Source: a virus
Virus record (IMG/VR): IMGVR_UViG_3300005838_000009
Location: 1-64,000 of that record
Length of the DNA stretch: 64,000 nucleotides
Strand: one strand, 5' to 3'
The notes under the pieces: model-generated
The model's input: only the letters and a program-made list of their open reading frames with translations
Told to the model about the DNA's origin: nothing
The model's database searches: none
Position numbers and translations under genes: made by a program
In this document: positions 25,367-34,600 of the stretch, one piece after another
Layout: every line of letters starts with the position of its first letter
How positions within the stretch are numbered: position 1 is the stretch's first letter

Positions 25367-27220
25367 CTAAGTCTTATACCCTATTAGGTATACTTTCATT
25401 CCTGCTGCTAAGTTATTAGTGTCAACTAGGTCTACAAATATTTCTATTAGAGAGTCCTCGGCTAAATCTGGTGCTGATATTACTGCTGGTGTTGCGGCAG
25501 TACCTGATGTTTTCTCGGATGCGTCTACGGTTACTTTAGTACATGCCATTACTGTTGTTCCTGCTTCGTGTACATCTACTGTTACTAGTGCTGCCCCGGT
25601 TCCAGCTACTGTTAATCCTACTTTAATATCTGTTAATGTGAATGCGTACGGCATATGCATGGTAACTACTGGTGTACAAGTACTAGCTGCGGCAAGTACG
25701 GTTGATTCATCACCTAATGCAATTGCGATAGTTTCAATGGCTGCCTGTGTTCCTGTCTTAGCAGCTAAATCGAAATCTGTTCCTGCATCGTCTGTAAACT
25801 TTGGAGTATTAGGTGTTGCTGTTTTAACCCAAAACTGTCCTCTTCCAGCTACATCTGCTATTGCACAAGCACGTTCTTCTAATGCTAATGTTGAAACATG
25901 TACATCACCATCTTTACTCCAATGATATACATTAGTCGATGATATCTGTACTAAATCTATGATAGGATCCGTTGTTATGGAGTTTCTTGTTCTTGTAATT
26001 CTAATTTTATATTCTCCCCCGTGGGTAGCCCATGATGGAGTGTCTTCTGCTAACCATAAAAGTTCACCAGTATTTCTAAATCCGTTAGTAGAATCTGTTG
26101 GTGAAAATGCTGTCCAACTACATGCTGCTGTTGAAAATTCGAATGTAGGTGCTACACCAGGTCCACTTGCACCTGTACACACAAGAAATTCTACTTCTTG
26201 GAATGTTGCTGCATCACCTATAGTAACTGTGTTATTATCACATGGGAAGAATGTAATATTACCTGCTCCACCACATTGTAATGCTGTAAGTTGACTACAA
26301 GCACAAACTAGGATAGAATCCATATCACCGAAAGTACCTGAATTATGTTCAATCGGGGCTACATTAATACCAGTAGTCATACCATAAACAGTAGCACATC
26401 CTACAGATGTAGAAAGAACTTCAAATGCATTAATCTCACCACCACATGACAGTGACTCATCTATGTTAGATAGGAATACCTCTTCCTCTTCACCTACTGC
26501 TATAGCACCTGTTGTGAAATTAGCATCAAATGCTTTTACATCACCAAAACCTGCGGCATTAATATCTAGTTCAAACCCATGATCATCGCTCTCAGTTGCT
26601 GTATGACATAATTGATTAGTACCAGATATATGAAGTGTTGCTGTAGGTGTAGATGTTCCTACACCAAAATTATTACATGTGTTACAATAGAATAGATTAG
26701 CGTTATCTTGTGCTACTGCACAGCTTGCTGAGAATAAAACACTACCATTTGTGATTGAACCTATATTACCATCACCTGTGTTAGTACCTGAAGTATTACC
26801 TAAAACTGTTTTTTCTGCATCTGTTACGGCATTTGTACAAGCGTTAGCCTCATATGCTGTTTTGATCTCTGCGTTAGATTGATCTGCTGTAGCATTTGCC
26901 TCAGGGGCATCAGTTAATTTTGATAAAGCAATAGAACCTGCAAGCATACCACTAGTTACTTTTAATGCACCGATTGCAGTTACACCAGCATTAGTTATTG
27001 TTATATCTCCTGAAACTGCTACAAGTGCGCCTACGGCACAAGCATTACCAACAATGATTTGACCACTACATATTGCTTCTAATTTAGATACTGCTATTGC
27101 TGCACAAGCATTTATATTTGCATTTAGGATTACACCACAACCAATACCAGCAGATGTTAGTGCTTTTGTTGTATCTGCAGTTCCACCAGTGCCATCTCCC
27201 GCATCAGCTGAACCAGGCAT
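25367..27220 (-). CDS. Long fibre protein with shared C-terminal domain
   Basis: The 617-residue protein begins with fibre-stalk repeats (ALTSAGIGCGVILNANINACAAIAVSKL). A middle region resembles phage fibre passages on identifier and class labels (FGVGTSTPTATLHISG). It ends in the shared domain MPYAFTLTDIKVGLTVAGTG...GYKT. Together with the LamG gene downstream it repeats the pair at 14-15.7 kb. Start overlaps the upstream stop. Confidence 0.75.
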   Translation of the reverse strand: MPGSADAGDGTGGTADTTKALTSAGIGCGVILNANINACAAIAVSKLEAICSGQIIVGNACAVGALVAVSGDITITNAGVTAIGALKVTSGMLAGSIALSKLTDAPEANATADQSNAEIKTAYEANACTNAVTDAEKTVLGNTSGTNTGDGNIGSITNGSVLFSASCAVAQDNANLFYCNTCNNFGVGTSTPTATLHISGTNQLCHTATESDDHGFELDINAAGFGDVKAFDANFTTGAIAVGEEEEVFLSNIDESLSCGGEINAFEVLSTSVGCATVYGMTTGINVAPIEHNSGTFGDMDSILVCACSQLTALQCGGAGNITFFPCDNNTVTIGDAATFQEVEFLVCTGASGPGVAPTFEFSTAACSWTAFSPTDSTNGFRNTGELLWLAEDTPSWATHGGEYKIRITRTRNSITTDPIIDLVQISSTNVYHWSKDGDVHVSTLALEERACAIADVAGRGQFWVKTATPNTPKFTDDAGTDFDLAAKTGTQAAIETIAIALGDESTVLAAASTCTPVVTMHMPYAFTLTDIKVGLTVAGTGAALVTVDVHEAGTTVMACTKVTVDASEKTSGTAATPAVISAPDLAEDSLIEIFVDLVDTNNLAAGMKVYLIGYKT

Positions 27221-27624
27221 TAATTTTCACCGCGATGCCAGATATCTACATTTGTAGTTAAAGTTGTATGTTTAACTTGAACAATAAATTTAGTCCAAGG
27301 ATTAGAAAAAGTAACTACTGTTGGTGCTACGGTTGTTGCTATACTTCCAGTTTGAATTACAACCCAACCTTCATCATCATCATTTGTACCTGTTGGAGCT
27401 ACTATTGAAGATAAAGGTCTTGCATTTGCTAGTACCCTCCAATCTAAATCACCGGTTGTTTTATTATGAATAACTAAAACTGATTCTCTAATTGCTCTTG
27501 CATCTACATCTAATCCATCTGTGAATGCACATGTGGTTGCTACTCCTTCATTTTCATTATAAATTCCTATTAGGGAGCCCCCATCATTAGCTATCTTCTC
27601 ACGATTAGTATTAATTTGAGCCAT
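27220..27624 (-). CDS. Virion-associated beta protein
   Basis: The 134-residue product shows strands around ESVLVIHNKTTGDLDWRVL and PTVVTFSNPWTKFIVQVKHTTL and ends WHRGEN. It lies between the capsid/decoration genes and the long fibre and overlaps the latter by 1 nt. It may anchor the fibre to the capsid. TATA box at 27647-27657. Confidence 0.58.
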   Translation of the reverse strand: MAQINTNREKIANDGGSLIGIYNENEGVATTCAFTDGLDVDARAIRESVLVIHNKTTGDLDWRVLANARPLSSIVAPTGTNDDDEGWVVIQTGSIATTVAPTVVTFSNPWTKFIVQVKHTTLTTNVDIWHRGEN

Positions 27625-27663
27625 ATAAATATATATAGCGGTAAATCTTATATAAGGTTTATT

Positions 27664-27684
27664 ATAAAAAAGGGTTAGTACCCA
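27664..27684 (-). terminator. Hairpin plus T6 terminator containing a stop codon
   Basis: GGGT-ACTA-ACCC followed by TTTTTT on the minus strand; the TAA of the 27675-28046 gene falls within the loop and stem. Confidence 0.6.
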
Positions 27685-28046
27685 ACTACTCTTAGTCTAA
27701 ATGTTGCATTAATTGCATCGGCATTGTCTGCTTCATCTAGAGCTGCACTGGCAGTGCCTGATTCATAGATTTTCAACTTACCTAATGTTGCTGCATCATT
27801 TGCACCGTGAACATATTGAGCCACTACACCGATAGTTGTTTCCATAACTTCAACTGCTATAATTGTATCAAATCTACCATCTAGAGATAAATCAACTACA
27901 TTTCCTGCAATATCATAATCTTCACAAGATGCATAGACTACATCAACAATAGCGGTTTTTAGCTGTGATGTTAATTCTGCTTGAGGAGTTAAGGTCTTTC
28001 CTGTAACTTTCTCATAGTTAGAATTTACTGATATGGTCAGTGTCAT
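27675..28046 (-). CDS. Putative capsid decoration protein
   Basis: This 123-residue protein follows the major capsid gene and has its own TATA box and terminator, fitting strong separate expression of an abundant virion component. The sequence is a compact alpha/beta protein (DTIIAVEVMETTIGVVAQYV; ATLGKLKIYESG; INATFRLRVVGY). The decoration role is by position. Confidence 0.58.
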   Translation of the reverse strand: MTLTISVNSNYEKVTGKTLTPQAELTSQLKTAIVDVVYASCEDYDIAGNVVDLSLDGRFDTIIAVEVMETTIGVVAQYVHGANDAATLGKLKIYESGTASAALDEADNADAINATFRLRVVGY

Positions 28047-28066
28047 ATCTACTGAATGTGCATTGT

Positions 28067-28077
28067 GGTATATAAAG
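28067..28077 (-). promoter_or_regulatory. TATA box of the putative decoration gene
   Basis: CTTTATATACC on the minus strand is 21-31 nt upstream of ATG 28046. Confidence 0.6.
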
Positions 28078-28176
28078 TTTAGTTTATAAATGATTATAGA
28101 GTCCCCTTTTCAAGGGATTTAAATAAAAAAAATACTTAAGCATACGCCTAAATACTTGGGTTCAAATGTGGTTTGT

Positions 28177-29409
28177 CTAGAGTTTAATGTCTCTCAACTT
28201 ACCTTGAGCGATGAAACTTCTACATGTAAGCTCACCCATAGTTCTGAATACACCTTTCTCAACGAATGCATTGTTGATGAATGGATATCCTGGACTTCTG
28301 CGTGTTGCTTCGTAGTATTCTGTTGGAATAGATACCATGATACCTAATCTTGGGTAACCATATCCTTCTGCATCAGATGTATCCAATGCAAATAGTCTTC
28401 CGACTTCAGATGTATCACAAGAATTGCTTGGTGCATCTTTGGTTGGAATGAATGGGACTCCATAGATTGAGTCGACATGAATACCGACACCTGTGCCTTT
28501 GAATGTTTGAATACCGTTTACATCGACTTGTACTAATGCTTCGCCATATGGATTTGCAATACGGACGGATGGCATGTATAAGCCTTGAATTTCGGAATAA
28601 ACTTCGTGGCTGCCCAAAAATACGTTAGGATCTTTACCTGCTTTGATACGGATTTTTCTAAGGAATGTTCTTAAAACATCATCAGTAACTATACCGTTGG
28701 TACCAATGGCACCAGAGGCAGAACATACTGTTGAATCGTAAGTTGTTCCACTATCCCTATCAATGGTTGCATTTGCTGCCCATGGGTCATACATACCTGT
28801 ACCACATGAACCACCGGTTACATCTTCTTCAGCGTCACTTGAGATGACTCTGTCTAAAGATTCCCAGTTGAGGGTTCCCCCCCATGCACCACAGTTTGTA
28901 ACTGCTGGTAATTCAACATCAGATAAGAGCATTCTGTTAAGAAGTTCTTTGTGTTGTACAGCCATGAATAATCTGAGTGAGCCTAAGCCACCCCAAATGT
29001 CATCTTTGCTGTGTGTTGCCAACCATTCCATTACCTCTGAGGCACTGAATGGTAGTTGTGCAGTTTTTGGTCTAACGTCAATTTCTGCGAGTGTTGGTTT
29101 GATTGTATCTGCGATTAAGCCGCCTTCTGCAGTACCGCCTAATGCGGTGTTGTTGCAGCATCCTGTATCTGCTAATGTGTCTGCTTTAGCAGTAATAACC
29201 CTCCATCCAGATTTATCCCAAGGATACTTTGGTAAAATACCAAAAGCATTTGCTTCAAGATTTAACTGGGCCCAAGCATATGCGCCAAAGATGGCGTTGA
29301 ATGTACCTGCGGTTGAAGTAGTTATTGGGGCGTCGGCCTTTCGTAGGCTGTTTCGGTTATGTCCATAGTATAGTGCTTCTAGTTCATCAATAGTTTGTAT
29401 TTTTACCAT
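28177..29409 (-). CDS. Major capsid protein, HK97 fold
   Basis: The 410-residue product follows the protease and scaffold genes and has the expected order: N-arm, E-loop region, P-domain helix (DDVLRTFLRKIRIKAGKDPNVFLGSHEVYSEI) and A-domain IYGVPFIPTKDA. It forms the icosahedral head. Seven Cys occur, several in surface-like loops. No separate TATA box is obvious: the start overlaps the scaffold gene by 7 nt, so the two are co-expressed. Confidence 0.82.
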   Translation of the reverse strand: MVKIQTIDELEALYYGHNRNSLRKADAPITTSTAGTFNAIFGAYAWAQLNLEANAFGILPKYPWDKSGWRVITAKADTLADTGCCNNTALGGTAEGGLIADTIKPTLAEIDVRPKTAQLPFSASEVMEWLATHSKDDIWGGLGSLRLFMAVQHKELLNRMLLSDVELPAVTNCGAWGGTLNWESLDRVISSDAEEDVTGGSCGTGMYDPWAANATIDRDSGTTYDSTVCSASGAIGTNGIVTDDVLRTFLRKIRIKAGKDPNVFLGSHEVYSEIQGLYMPSVRIANPYGEALVQVDVNGIQTFKGTGVGIHVDSIYGVPFIPTKDAPSNSCDTSEVGRLFALDTSDAEGYGYPRLGIMVSIPTEYYEATRRSPGYPFINNAFVEKGVFRTMGELTCRSFIAQGKLRDIKL

Positions 29410-29993
29410 TGTGGAACCTCACTATCTTCTGGAGCTCCGAAGTCACCTTTAAGAATACGTCTGCCTACATTACTAAGACCTTCATAGCCTTCAGTTCGTG
29501 CAGCTTTTAACACTTCACTTACTTGTCTACCATATGATTTCTCAACGGTTTCTAGGGCTGCGCCTGGTCTTGGTGTTTCTGTAGTAAAGACTTGTTCTGC
29601 TTGAGATAAACTTTTCTCCTGCATGCTTAAGGAATTTTTATCAGATGCTTGTCCATTTTCAGGATCAGCTTCTTTGATTCCAGCTTGTGAAGAATTGCTT
29701 TGATAAGTATCTGGAGCTTTGACTTTAGCACCAATATCCTCGTCAGCTGAAACTTTTGGTTTCAATGGCAAGTCTGTTGGAGTTTCTAGAGCTTTTAGTC
29801 TAGCATCAAATCCGTCTACTGTTGCACCGACATTCTTGATCTCATCTTTAAGACCATTAATATCGAAGTTTTTGATTGTCTCGGTTAGAGCATCTAATGA
29901 AGATCCGAATTGGGATTTCTCTTTATCTTCTTTTTCTTCTTTAGATTCGTCTTTTTCTTCGTCGTTCTCTTGTTTTTTAACTTCGTCAGTCAT
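29403..29993 (-). CDS. Probable scaffold/delta-domain protein
   Basis: The 196-residue protein is highly charged at the N-terminus (KKQENDEEKDESKEEKEDK), has a coiled segment (LDALTETIKNFDINGLKDEI) and a C-terminal helix (GYEGLSNVGRRILKGDFG). It sits between protease and capsid genes, the scaffold slot. TATA box at 30021-30030. Confidence 0.65.
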   Translation of the reverse strand: MTDEVKKQENDEEKDESKEEKEDKEKSQFGSSLDALTETIKNFDINGLKDEIKNVGATVDGFDARLKALETPTDLPLKPKVSADEDIGAKVKAPDTYQSNSSQAGIKEADPENGQASDKNSLSMQEKSLSQAEQVFTTETPRPGAALETVEKSYGRQVSEVLKAARTEGYEGLSNVGRRILKGDFGAPEDSEVPQW

Positions 29994-30020
29994 GTTGTTA
30001 TTTATTATAAACGTTTCTTG

Positions 30021-30030
30021 TTATATAAAG
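30021..30030 (-). promoter_or_regulatory. TATA box of the scaffold/capsid unit
   Basis: CTTTATATAAC on the minus strand, 28-37 nt before ATG 29993. Confidence 0.55.
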
Positions 30031-30035
30031 ATATG

Positions 30036-32906
30036 CTATATAAGCTTATTTTTGAATTCCATGTTTAATTGGTGAATTATAATACTTTTTTCGAAGTTTT
30101 CGTTAGATCCACCAGTTGCATTGTCTTCTCCACCTGTATATGGTCTCTCTTCTGTCTTTCTAGGGTTATCTTTAGCACCTGTATCTTGTTGTGATGTCTC
30201 ATAGGCTGCCCCGGCTCTAACTCCTCCAGAACCTGCATTACCACCACCGTCAACAGGAACTGATTTATGTTGTTCAGCATTTTCTTGTGCTTCATACCCA
30301 CCAATAACATCTTTATGTGTTGATAACTCACTACAATCATCTTGTGTACCTGTGATATTTGAATGTGACATTGACCCTTGAACTCTAGATGGTGGTACTT
30401 TACCCATTACCATTGCATGGTGTTCATCAGTAGATGCATGTACACCAGGTTTCTGTTTAGATTCACCTTGTTTCCATCCTGCTACATTGTTTACTTTTTT
30501 CTGTTTAGTCTCAAAAGATTCTGCTGGGGGGTCATTATCTAATCTAATCTTTCTATTAACACCATCTTCTGAATTATTAGCTTCTAACTGTGGATCACCA
30601 TATGCTTTATCTAGACCTTTAGCTCCTTCTTCATTTGTAGTAGCATTAACATGTTTAGGTTGTATAGCCTCTTGTGGGGATTTAGATTCATCTTCTCTTG
30701 TTACTCCTGGTTCTCTTCCCCAGTTACCTCCACCTGGTTCACCTGTATATGTGTTATCTGAATTTGTTTTAAGTTTACCTGCTGTTTCTGGTGTAATTGA
30801 CTGTGCACCAACTGGTTTAGTATTATTTCTACCCATACTTCTTCCACCAAAATTACCTCTTAGATTTTGTTCTAATGCACTACCAGAAGGACAATCATTA
30901 TCACTAACTCTAGAATGTGGCACGTTACCACGTAATGCAGCCATCTCTGATTCACTTTCTGCATTTCTTCCAGGTTTCTGTTTACTATCTTTTATATCAT
31001 AAATATCTTCTTGATGACTAGTTTTATATGCATACCATATATCTCCTTTCTCATCTACAAAATGTGGTTCCATTTTACATAGTGTTTCTTTTTTATCTTT
31101 ATCATTATACTCTCTAACAACTTCACATGTGTTATAACAACCACCTTGTTTTAATTTATCTGCTATCTCTGGATCTAGGTGTGTTGCTTCATGATTTGAT
31201 AGTTGTGCATCTTGTACATTACCATGTTGCATATGTTCTTTCTTAGGATTAGTTAATTCTCCATACGCACCTGCTGGTTTGTTTCTTGTGTTCATACCTA
31301 CTTTAGAACCTGGAACACCAGGTTTATTTTCATCTTTAATATTACGAGCACTTGGTGTTGGTGTTTTTAAACCAACTCCTGCTTTTACTGAAAATGTTGC
31401 TGCTAACACATCTAATGATTTAGCTTGAATTTGTTTACCTCCAACTATAGTTTTATTTCCATAAGGTTTCTTTGCTCCTTGTCCTAAACCTATTCTAGAC
31501 TCTCTACGTCTTAATTGAGCTGGTGACATTGTATGTGTTTCTACAGTATTGCCTATTTTATAACCTTCACCTGTTCGACTAGTCATTCTACCTTGTGGTT
31601 TCTCTTCTGTTGTTTTAGGTTTCTTACCCATAACTTTAGGCATTTTATTTCCATATCTATCTACTTTATCACCTGTATCATTAGTTTGATCATATTTAGG
31701 ACCTCCTGGATTATCTGAATCTGATTTACAAGTTTCTTCTGAATTAACTCCATTTACATAACTAGCTACTCCTGAACCAATAGCTTCTGCTGCACCAGTT
31801 CCAACCTCTTGTGCTATCTTTCCACCAGTCTCAGCAGCTGAAGATAATACTTTATCAGCACCTGCTGCTAATGCACCTACGATTTTATTAGTTGGTCTTA
31901 CTGGACCTTCACCTTCATTATTTGCATATTCTAATTTCTTTTCTTCTTCAAGTCCTGCTCTATCTAACATTAAATCTTCATCTTTATCCATAGCTTTTTC
32001 ATCTTTTAGTTTAGGAGTACCAGCTAAATTATCTACATCTGCATGTTCTACTTCAGCATATCTTGCAGAATCAACAACAGATCTTCCTTTATACATATCA
32101 TAATTACCTCTACCAGCTGACTCTGCATTCTGCATAATTTTTTTAGGATCAGTTTCTTCTGGGTTTGGGTCAGCTACTTTTGATGTTCCATGATAAGTTG
32201 CACCATTATCTTGGTTAGGTCCTTGGCTACGGTCAGCTTCTAGAGCTTCTGCTTTTGGATCAATTTGAGGTTTATTTTTATCAGTTACATCTGCGAATGC
32301 TTCACCATTCTTTTTAACATAACATTTGAATTTATCACATCTAATACACATAGTTCCATCTCCTCTGTCTGTGGAGTTACCTGCCATGGCTTTTGCTATT
32401 CTATTATGTTGAGTAATCAATGCTAATGGTACTGCAGGCTCTTCACATACTGCTACTTCATATTGTTCTAAATCTTTTAGAGCATAAGCCACTGATCCAT
32501 CTTTTTCTAATATAGGTGTTCTATCTGTTTTAGTTGCTCCTCCAAATGATAATCCCTTATATTTACCTGATTTAATAGAATTCCAAATTTCATTATCTAA
32601 TTCATAATCCTTAAAAATTTCACCTTGAATAGTGATAGCTGCAAATTCTTTTCCTTCTGAGTCTTTTACGGTTGTTGATGCATAATTGATTCCTTTACCC
32701 ACAACTCTATTACTATGAGTATCTGTAATAGGACCACCTCTAGCAATCCAAATAGGTAATACCTTCATTAACTCATCTCGTACAGTTATCTCTCCTTGCC
32801 TATCCTTCATCTCTACGGTCAACACACCCTCAAATAGTCTTCTATTACTATCTACGGCTGTTAGATCTTTAGTGATAAGCTTAGAAAAAAATAGGTTATC
32901 GTCCAT
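30036..32906 (-). CDS. Prohead protease fused to a very long disordered region
   Basis: The first ~180 residues are an HK97-type (U35) prohead protease: FEGVLTVEMKDRQGE, ITDTHSNRVVGKG with the catalytic His and KYKGLSFGGATK with the Ser. The next ~770 residues are polar and low in complexity with one CIRCDKFKC cluster, short repeats such as KQKPG, and TIVGGKQ shared with the 5066-6592 product. Usual prohead proteases are near 200 residues, so this one is about five times longer. The tail may serve as scaffold. Confidence 0.8.
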   Translation of the reverse strand: MDDNLFFSKLITKDLTAVDSNRRLFEGVLTVEMKDRQGEITVRDELMKVLPIWIARGGPITDTHSNRVVGKGINYASTTVKDSEGKEFAAITIQGEIFKDYELDNEIWNSIKSGKYKGLSFGGATKTDRTPILEKDGSVAYALKDLEQYEVAVCEEPAVPLALITQHNRIAKAMAGNSTDRGDGTMCIRCDKFKCYVKKNGEAFADVTDKNKPQIDPKAEALEADRSQGPNQDNGATYHGTSKVADPNPEETDPKKIMQNAESAGRGNYDMYKGRSVVDSARYAEVEHADVDNLAGTPKLKDEKAMDKDEDLMLDRAGLEEEKKLEYANNEGEGPVRPTNKIVGALAAGADKVLSSAAETGGKIAQEVGTGAAEAIGSGVASYVNGVNSEETCKSDSDNPGGPKYDQTNDTGDKVDRYGNKMPKVMGKKPKTTEEKPQGRMTSRTGEGYKIGNTVETHTMSPAQLRRRESRIGLGQGAKKPYGNKTIVGGKQIQAKSLDVLAATFSVKAGVGLKTPTPSARNIKDENKPGVPGSKVGMNTRNKPAGAYGELTNPKKEHMQHGNVQDAQLSNHEATHLDPEIADKLKQGGCYNTCEVVREYNDKDKKETLCKMEPHFVDEKGDIWYAYKTSHQEDIYDIKDSKQKPGRNAESESEMAALRGNVPHSRVSDNDCPSGSALEQNLRGNFGGRSMGRNNTKPVGAQSITPETAGKLKTNSDNTYTGEPGGGNWGREPGVTREDESKSPQEAIQPKHVNATTNEEGAKGLDKAYGDPQLEANNSEDGVNRKIRLDNDPPAESFETKQKKVNNVAGWKQGESKQKPGVHASTDEHHAMVMGKVPPSRVQGSMSHSNITGTQDDCSELSTHKDVIGGYEAQENAEQHKSVPVDGGGNAGSGGVRAGAAYETSQQDTGAKDNPRKTEERPYTGGEDNATGGSNENFEKSIIIHQLNMEFKNKLI

Positions 32907-32942
32907 GAGATTTATATAGTATTATACTATTTAATAATTTCC

Positions 32943-33134
32943 CTAGGAAGAAGCAACCTTGTTTCTGTTTTTCACTATATCGGCTGTGATAACAAATGCG
33001 ATTGGTGCTAATATAACTGCTAGTGCTTGTAAGTTCTCGATTGGGACTTTATCCAATCCGACTACTAAACCAACTAATGCAGTATATGCCCATAGGGCAT
33101 GATATCTGAGTCGACCTACTTGTTCGAATACCAT
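32943..33134 (-). CDS. Two-helix membrane protein, holin-like
   Basis: The 63-residue protein has two hydrophobic segments (ALWAYTALVGLVVGL and LAVILAPIAFVITADIV) and a basic C-terminus, the layout of small holins. No lysin is seen nearby, so this is only a shape-based suggestion. TATA box at about 33153-33164. Confidence 0.55.
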   Translation of the reverse strand: MVFEQVGRLRYHALWAYTALVGLVVGLDKVPIENLQALAVILAPIAFVITADIVKNRNKVASS

Positions 33135-33164
33135 ATTCTGCTTACGTTGATGGATTATATAAAC

Positions 33165-33449
33165 TTATTCTTTATCGTTTTCTTCCTGCCTGAGTAATTC
33201 TCTAGTAAGATCTGCTAATTCAGGATCTTCCCCGTGTGCTTTCTCTGTCTGCCTATCTATTGCTTTTGTTATTATTAATAGGGCCTTCCTAATAATAAGT
33301 ATAGATTGTTTAAGATTTAATATATCATCTGCATTATCCTTTATTTCTTGTTTCTTTAACCTAAAATAATTAACAACATACCCACTAGTGGACACAGTTA
33401 TTAGTAAAACTATACCAGATATAACACATGTTAGTACACCACACAACAT
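33165..33449 (-). CDS. Membrane-anchored coiled-coil protein
   Basis: One N-terminal membrane helix (VLTCVISGIVLLITVSTSGYVV) is followed by a long charged helix. The layout resembles spanin or phage Rz-like and membrane-tethered proteins, and it neighbours the holin-like gene. No firm family. Confidence 0.55.
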   Translation of the reverse strand: MLCGVLTCVISGIVLLITVSTSGYVVNYFRLKKQEIKDNADDILNLKQSILIIRKALLIITKAIDRQTEKAHGEDPELADLTRELLRQEENDKE

Positions 33450-33695
33450 TTATGCCACCGGCTTTAGTAATTTTTCTTCTATTAATTCTATAATCATAAA
33501 CCTATTACGTAATATTTCATTTGTGAATTCATCCCTAACGTTAGGGTAGATTGAAAAATACCCACAACCCCAACAAAATTTTATACTATATGTTTTAACT
33601 CCTTGGTTTCCATTAACATGTTCGAACGCACGGTCTATAGTATATCTTGTTATATGTCGTTTACATTTCTTACACGAGTTGTACCCATCAGGCAT
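33450..33695 (-). CDS. Zinc-ribbon protein
   Basis: The 81-residue product has CKKC near residue 6 and CWGC near residue 47. I choose ATG 33695 (MPDGYNSCKK) because its TATA box (33716-33726) is correctly spaced; the earlier in-frame ATG would lie upstream of that promoter. Confidence 0.65.
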   Translation of the reverse strand: MPDGYNSCKKCKRHITRYTIDRAFEHVNGNQGVKTYSIKFCWGCGYFSIYPNVRDEFTNEILRNRFMIIELIEEKLLKPVA

Positions 33696-33698
33696 ACG

Positions 33699-33726
33699 TT
33701 TATATAAGTGCTCTTGGTATATAAAG
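33699..33726. promoter_or_regulatory. Overlapping divergent promoters
   Basis: The plus TATA box (TTTATATAAG, 33699-33708) ends 20 nt before ATG 33728 and begins 4 nt from the minus-strand ATG at 33695. The minus TATA box (CTTTATATACC, 33716-33726) is the mirror image. Each TATA box sits in the other gene's initiation zone, so firing should be mutually exclusive. Confidence 0.65.
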
Positions 33727-33727
33727 T

Positions 33728-34156
33728 ATGACAAACGCGTCTGTGTATGTATATGAGACTCTAGAAGAATATGTTAAATTATACCCACAAGGACAAGATG
33801 TAATAGCTGAAAATCACTTATCTGCGTTACATATTAATGAAAAATCCATAGTATTAGTTAGTGGTAAATCTGACAAAGGTGCAAAATATAAACCAGATTT
33901 CTCTAAAAGTTTGGTGTATTTTGATGGTGGTGAAGAAGGATTTGATAAATATGAAAAAGATTTTGAACCTGTAGTTGAAGTAATACGTAGTAAAGATAAT
34001 ATAACATTTGTTGGTCAAGAAATAGAAAAACATCTAACTATTGCTAGATCATATGATCATGAAGGAGAAGAATCAATGGGACATATTAAAGGATATATTC
34101 TATATGATACTACTAGACCTCGTATTAATTTAATAATGAGACCAGTAAAACACTGA
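33728..34156 (+). CDS. Hypothetical protein, isolated plus-strand gene
   Basis: The 142-residue acidic alpha/beta protein (SVYVYETLEEYVKLYP; NITFVGQEIEKHLTIARSYDHEG) is not recognised. It is a lone plus-strand gene in the minus-strand virion block and meets the 34157-34600 gene end to end. A regulatory or host-takeover role would fit the context but is unproven. Confidence 0.72.
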   Translation: MTNASVYVYETLEEYVKLYPQGQDVIAENHLSALHINEKSIVLVSGKSDKGAKYKPDFSKSLVYFDGGEEGFDKYEKDFEPVVEVIRSKDNITFVGQEIEKHLTIARSYDHEGEESMGHIKGYILYDTTRPRINLIMRPVKH

Positions 34157-34600
34157 TTATTTTCTAAAGTTTTTAGTTATACCTTCTCTAAATAAGAAAT
34201 CTTTACCTTGTGTTTTTCTCATAGAACGCCAAAATGGGTCTACTTTTGTAGTTCCACCACCCTTTCTAAATTTCTTTAGTGTACCTCTAATCACATGATG
34301 ACAGTTATAACATAATCTAGCATTAAGTTGTTTAGTATCCCAAGTGTATTTACTACAGAACATACACATATCCCAACCTTTATCGGCTACAGTAACCAAC
34401 GTATGTACTGCATCTTTATGTCTACGGCATCTACCACATACATTAAATAACGTTGCAGATACAGCTTTCTTCTTTTCACAACGCCAACAGAAACCTTCTT
34501 TATGATTATTTACTGCTTTTTGTTCATCTTTCTGGTGCATCTCCCATAATTTATCACCTACTTTGGTTCCACCTGTATTTACATCTAGTTTATCAGCCAA
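34157..34600 (-). CDS. Double zinc-ribbon protein
   Basis: The 147-residue protein has CWRC...CGRC and CMFC...CYNC, two complete four-Cys sites, then a basic C-terminus (KKFRKGGG; KNFRK). It probably binds nucleic acid. TTG start at 34600, overlapping the 47-residue gene upstream. Confidence 0.7.
   Translation of the reverse strand: MADKLDVNTGGTKVGDKLWEMHQKDEQKAVNNHKEGFCWRCEKKKAVSATLFNVCGRCRRHKDAVHTLVTVADKGWDMCMFCSKYTWDTKQLNARLCYNCHHVIRGTLKKFRKGGGTTKVDPFWRSMRKTQGKDFLFREGITKNFRK

Noticed and set aside
11138-29409. Reassignment of TGT/TGC codons in virion genes
   Set aside because: Conserved CxxC zinc sites and the Cas4-like Fe-S cysteines use the same codons elsewhere in the window, so the codons still encode Cys.
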